Origin: JAYSFC01 sp041913505
GTDB lineage: Bacteria > Pseudomonadota > Gammaproteobacteria > Burkholderiales > Burkholderiaceae_C
Direction of reading: 5' to 3'
Assembly: GCA_041913505.1 (NCBI GenBank)
Contig: JAYSFC010000065.1
Location: forward strand, 1-19,781
DNA: 19,781 nucleotides
Position 1 is the first letter of the stretch, and the number at the start of each line of letters is the position of its first letter. Shown piece after piece: positions 17,222-19,781 of the stretch. The position numbers and the translations under genes are program-made. The notes below the pieces were generated by a model. The model was not told the origin of the DNA. It did no database searches and saw only the letters and a list, made by a program, of their open reading frames with translations.

Positions 17222-17902
17222 TCAGCCGCAGGCGCGCAGCGGCTTGCCCGCGAGCGCGGGGCGCAGTGCGTCGAGCTGCGGGCGCAGCGTTGCGTCCACG
17301 GCCGGCAGGCGCAGCGTGTAGGCCTTGGACTCGGGGCGCTCCAGCACCACGCGCGCCGTGCGCACGCCTTGCCGGTTGAGGTTGGCCAGCTCGCGGTTGG
17401 CGGCCTCTTCGGTCGAAAAACGGCCCAGCGAGAGGCCGGGCTCGAGGGCCGCGCCGGGCCGGTCGTAGGCCACGTTGCGCGCGCGCAGCTCGGCGCGCTT
17501 CTTGTCCACGGTCTCGTTGTCGGGAAAGCGGCCCATGTAGACCATCCAGCGCCCGGGCACTGCCGTGGCGTCAAGCACCCAGCTGCCTTGCGGCAGCGGC
17601 GCGGCGGCGGCGCGCAGCGCCTCGGCCTGCCGCTCGTCGAAGGTGCCGGCCTGCAGGCATTCGCCCGCCTGGGGCGCGGAGGCGGCTGCCGGGGGTTCGG
17701 CGGCCACAGGGGCGGGGGGCGGCGGTTCCGGGGCGTTCTTGCCGCGCAGCACGCGCAGCGCCTCGGGGTGCAGCTGGTTCGCGAGGCGCTCGGGCTCGGA
17801 CTGCTCCTGGGGCGCCAGGCCCCAGCTGCGCAGCCAGCCCTGGGCCCAGGCGTAGTAGCCGGCGTTGGCCAGCAGCAGGATCAGCACGGCGGCGCGCAGC
17901 AT
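17222..17902 (-). CDS. SPOR-like, single-pass membrane protein
   Basis: A 226-residue protein with an N-terminal transmembrane helix (about 4-20), a Pro/Ala-rich linker (about 58-77) and a periplasmic C-terminal part. Two SPOR-like half-repeats are visible: WMVYMGRFPDNETVDKK (119-135) and LSLGRFSTEEAANREL (157-172). The G-R/x-F-x-pattern and alternating helix/strand layout resemble peptidoglycan-binding SPOR domains, which bind denuded glycan at division sites. Whether it binds septal glycan is not shown. It is the third gene of the minus chain, 13 bases after birA, with GAGGA spanning the birA stop as ribosome site. A birA neighbour of this kind seems common in Comamonadaceae; its role relative to biotin is probably none. 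Confidence 0.7.
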   Translation of the reverse strand: MLRAAVLILLLANAGYYAWAQGWLRSWGLAPQEQSEPERLANQLHPEALRVLRGKNAPEPPPPAPVAAEPPAAASAPQAGECLQAGTFDERQAEALRAAAAPLPQGSWVLDATAVPGRWMVYMGRFPDNETVDKKRAELRARNVAYDRPGAALEPGLSLGRFSTEEAANRELANLNRQGVRTARVVLERPESKAYTLRLPAVDATLRPQLDALRPALAGKPLRACG

Positions 17903-17915
17903 GGTGGCGGGGTCC

Positions 17916-18755
17916 TCAGGACGGTGAAGCGGGTGGAGCGGGGCGCACGCTCACCTCGGCGCTCGTGATGGACTGCAGCCCCTGCCCGGTCTGCACCAGC
18001 AGCGCGCCGTCGGGCGCCACGCCCTGGCACAGGCCCTGGCGCCCGTCGCTGAGCGTGACGGTGCGCCCGCGCAGCACGTCGCGCTGTGCAAAGCGCGGCT
18101 GCAGCGGCGCGAAGCCCGATGCCGAGAACGCCAGCACCGTGTGCACGAGCGGCACGGCCACGCGGCGCAGGGCGTCGGGCGCTTCGAGCGCGCCGTCGAA
18201 CTCCTGCAGCCAGGCGGGGCTGGTGGACAGCCCTTCGGCGGGGCGCGGGCGGATGTTGATGCCCACGCCGATGACGACGTAGCGCGCGGCCGGGTCGGCG
18301 CTGGCGGCAGGTCCCACGAGGCTCGCGGTCTCGATCAGGATGCCGCAGAGCTTGCGTGCGCCATCGACCCACAGGTCATTGGGCCACTTGATGCCGATGG
18401 CGGGCGCGGTGCCGGGTGCGGGCAGCGCGGGCTGCAGGCTCTCGGCCACCGACAGGCCCACGGCCAGCGACAGGCCCGACCAGTCGAGCGGCGCGAGCGG
18501 CAGGCCCAGCGAGAACATCAGCGAATCGCCCACGCTGCTGTGCCACACCTTGCCCATGCGCCCGCGCCCGGCGGTCTGCTGCTCGGCCACGAGCAGCACG
18601 GGGTCGGCCTGGCCCGCGCGCGCGCGGCGCATGAGCTCGCTGTTGGTGGAGTCGATCTCGGGGCGCACCTCCACGCTGAAACCAGGCAGGTGGGGGTACA
18701 GCGCCTCCCAGATGGCCTCGGCGGGCCAGCGCACGGGCTGCAGCGGGGCGCTCAC
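17916..18755 (-). CDS. birA: Biotin--[acetyl-CoA-carboxylase] ligase, BirA
   Basis: A ligase that makes biotinyl-AMP and attaches biotin to the carrier protein of acetyl-CoA carboxylase. Visible motifs: STN (36-38), the biotinyl-AMP loop GRGRMGKVWHSS (63-74), KWPNDLW (123-129) and KLCGILIE (135-142), then a C-terminal SH3-like domain (about 225-279). There is no N-terminal DNA-binding domain, so it is a pure ligase and not a repressor. I choose the GTG at 18755, whose GTGA overlaps the SET gene stop and which has GGAG 9 bases upstream, giving 279 residues. The ATG at 18857 would add 34 low-complexity residues and overlap the SET gene by more than 100 bases. Confidence 0.9.
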   Translation of the reverse strand: MSAPLQPVRWPAEAIWEALYPHLPGFSVEVRPEIDSTNSELMRRARAGQADPVLLVAEQQTAGRGRMGKVWHSSVGDSLMFSLGLPLAPLDWSGLSLAVGLSVAESLQPALPAPGTAPAIGIKWPNDLWVDGARKLCGILIETASLVGPAASADPAARYVVIGVGINIRPRPAEGLSTSPAWLQEFDGALEAPDALRRVAVPLVHTVLAFSASGFAPLQPRFAQRDVLRGRTVTLSDGRQGLCQGVAPDGALLVQTGQGLQSITSAEVSVRPAPPASPS

Positions 18756-19282
18756 CGGCGGCTGCTCCGGGGCTGCGGGTCCTTGGGCGCTGGGTGCGGT
18801 GGTGCCCAGCCGCGCTTGGGTGCGAGCAGGGTGCCGCGGCAGTTCTTGCTGCCGCACCAGCAGGGGTACTCGGCCTTGAGCTTCTTGGTGTAGCGTTCCT
18901 CGATGATCAGGCCATAGTCGTAGTTGAGCTCCTCGCCGGCCTGGATGTTGCGCAGCGCGGTGATGAAGATGCGGCCGTCCCGTTCGTCGGCGTAGCAGTT
19001 GGGGTCGCAGCTGTGGTTGATCCAGCGCGCGGAGTTGCCACCGAACTTTGCGTCGATCACGCGGTCTTCATCGACATGGAAGTAGAACGTGTGGTTGGGC
19101 TGCAGCGGATCGTGCGGATGCCGGTCCTGCGCTTCCTGCCAGGTAATGACCTCGCCCGTGTATTCGATGACGACTTCGCCCTCGGCGATGGGCTGCACGG
19201 CGAACACCCCCTTGCCGTGGACGCCCGAGCGCCGCGTCTGGATACGCCGGTGGGCCGGAGAGGGAGAAGCGGAGCGGGGCAT
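18752..19282 (-). CDS. SET-domain protein with post-SET cysteines (putative lysine methyltransferase)
   Basis: A 176-residue protein that is almost entirely a SET domain. Seen in order: the entry GVHGKGVFAVQPIAEGEVV (20-38), EYTGE (40-44), the cofactor-binding NHSCDPNC (89-96), GEELNYDYG (116-124) with the catalytic tyrosine region, and a post-SET zinc cluster CWCGSKNC (141-148) followed by RG. This layout is like eukaryotic histone lysine methyltransferases without a pre-SET region. The substrate in bacteria is unknown; basic nucleoid proteins or ribosomal proteins are candidates. The C-terminal tail (155-176) is Pro/Arg-rich. I prefer ATG 19282; a GTG at 19312 would add ten residues. It starts a chain with birA (GTGA overlap) and diverges from topB. 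Confidence 0.88.
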   Translation of the reverse strand: MPRSASPSPAHRRIQTRRSGVHGKGVFAVQPIAEGEVVIEYTGEVITWQEAQDRHPHDPLQPNHTFYFHVDEDRVIDAKFGGNSARWINHSCDPNCYADERDGRIFITALRNIQAGEELNYDYGLIIEERYTKKLKAEYPCWCGSKNCRGTLLAPKRGWAPPHPAPKDPQPRSSRR

Positions 19283-19304
19283 GGCGAAAGTTCTGTTACC
19301 TTGA

Positions 19305-19337
19305 ATATGCACACATGCGCGTGCGCGTGCACGCGCG
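19305..19337. repeat. Alternating purine-pyrimidine tract with an internal palindrome
   Basis: Thirty-three bases in strict purine-pyrimidine alternation, mostly GC/GT/CA steps, lie between the SET gene and topB. The perfect 14-bp palindrome GCGCGTGCACGCGC occupies 19323-19336. Such tracts readily adopt Z-DNA under negative supercoiling. Confidence 0.75.
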
Positions 19338-19359
19338 AGAACCTGGATTGTAGAAGCGC

Positions 19360-19374
19360 CCGGCCGCTGGCCGG
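19360..19374 (+). promoter_or_regulatory. GC hairpin in the topB leader
   Basis: CCGGCC-GCT-GGCCGG is a perfect 6-bp, all-GC stem with a 3-base loop, 31 bases before the topB start. Its role is unknown; it has no T-tract, so it is not an obvious terminator. Confidence 0.35.
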
Positions 19375-19405
19375 ACGCTAGGCAAGCGTTGAAGAGACCC
19401 TACGA

Positions 19406-19781
19406 ATGACAAAGACCCTGGTGATTGCTGAGAAACCGTCGGTGGCGCAGGACATCGTGCGCGCGCTCACCCCCACGGCGGGCAAGTTCGACAAGCATGA
19501 GGACCATTTCGAGAACGAGCGCTACGTGGTCACGAGCGCCGTGGGCCACCTGGTGGAAATCCAGGCGCCCGAGCAGTTCGACGTCAAGCGCGGCAAGTGG
19601 AGCTTCGCCCACCTGCCGGTGATTCCGCCGTACTTCGAGCTCAAGCCCGTGGACAAGACCAAGAGCCGCCTCGCTGCCGTGGTCAAGCTCGCCAAGCGCA
19701 AGGACGTGACGGAGCTCGTGAACGCGTGCGACGCGGGCCGCGAGGGCGAGCTGATCTTCCGCCTGATCGAGCAGTACGCGG
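19406..19781 (+). CDS. topB: DNA topoisomerase III, TopB (5' part, runs off the right edge)
   Basis: A type IA topoisomerase that unlinks single-stranded DNA and precatenanes. The first 125 residues, the Toprim domain, are visible: VIAEKPSVAQDI at 6-17 with catalytic E9, AVGHLVE at 45-51, and the metal motif CDAGREGELIFR at 108-119 (D109, E113, E115). The second Asp of the classical DxDxE is Gly, the usual form in many bacterial TopB proteins. Residues 30-70 include the HLPVIP-like segment seen in the family. No strong ribosome site precedes the ATG (GAAGAG is about 10 bases upstream). It diverges from the SET gene across a Z-DNA-prone tract. The bulk of the ~850-900-residue protein is outside the window. 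Confidence 0.93.
   Translation, partial: MTKTLVIAEKPSVAQDIVRALTPTAGKFDKHEDHFENERYVVTSAVGHLVEIQAPEQFDVKRGKWSFAHLPVIPPYFELKPVDKTKSRLAAVVKLAKRKDVTELVNACDAGREGELIFRLIEQYA

Noticed and set aside
18756..18857. ATG start for birA at 18857
   Set aside because: It overlaps the SET gene by over 100 bases and adds a low-complexity lead; the GTG at 18755 has a ribosome site and a GTGA stop-start overlap.

Overview
The window is a piece of chromosome from a GC-rich betaproteobacterium, most likely a member of the Comamonadaceae (Acidovorax/Delftia/Comamonas-like). The basis is the high GC coding bias, the Burkholderiales-style gene set (Bug-type solute receptor, TctD/TctE-like two-component pair, SET-domain protein beside birA and topB) and two short intergenic repeats of a kind I associate with this family. 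No rRNA, tRNA, CRISPR array, insertion sequence or phage gene was recognised. Coding density is very high. No gene-free stretch exceeds about 150 bases; the longest are 592-707, 6692-6833, 15200-15309 and 19283-19405, and each is described below.

Layout. (1) 1-1199: the 5' part of recA (minus strand) behind a LexA box, diverging from a MarR-type regulator. A strong bidirectional hairpin closes this block. (2) 1238-11977: a complete 2-aminoethylphosphonate (AEP) uptake and breakdown locus. The minus-strand arm reads GntR regulator, phosphonoacetate hydrolase (phnA), phosphonoacetaldehyde dehydrogenase (phnY), an HD-domain oxygenase of the PhnZ type and an FAD-dependent aminophosphonate oxidoreductase. 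The plus-strand arm reads periplasmic AEP-binding protein, ATPase, a fused double permease and AEP:pyruvate aminotransferase (phnW). Both arms start from one compact divergent promoter region whose two -35 hexamers form an inverted repeat, the likely operator of the GntR protein. (3) 12067-14259: a TctD/TctE-like response regulator and sensor kinase. (4) 14279-17221: a LysR regulator diverging from a Bug receptor with a Tat-type signal, followed by an N-formylglutamate amidohydrolase-family enzyme. (5) 17222-19282: a minus-strand chain of SET-domain protein, birA and a SPOR-like membrane protein. (6) From 19406: the start of topB (DNA topoisomerase III), running off the window.

How the genes work together. 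AEP enters through the ABC transporter. PhnW moves its amino group to pyruvate, giving phosphonoacetaldehyde and alanine. PhnY oxidises the aldehyde with NAD to phosphonoacetate, and PhnA hydrolyses the C-P bond to acetate and phosphate. The FAD oxidoreductase probably widens the input to N-substituted AEP or gives an amino-acceptor-free route. The HD protein keeps every PhnZ active-site residue I can map, so it probably cleaves a hydroxylated AEP oxidatively, yet the hydroxylase that normally feeds PhnZ is absent here. The locus therefore appears to combine a hydrolytic route, an oxidase branch and an oxidative C-P cleavage branch, and that combination is the most interesting feature of the window.
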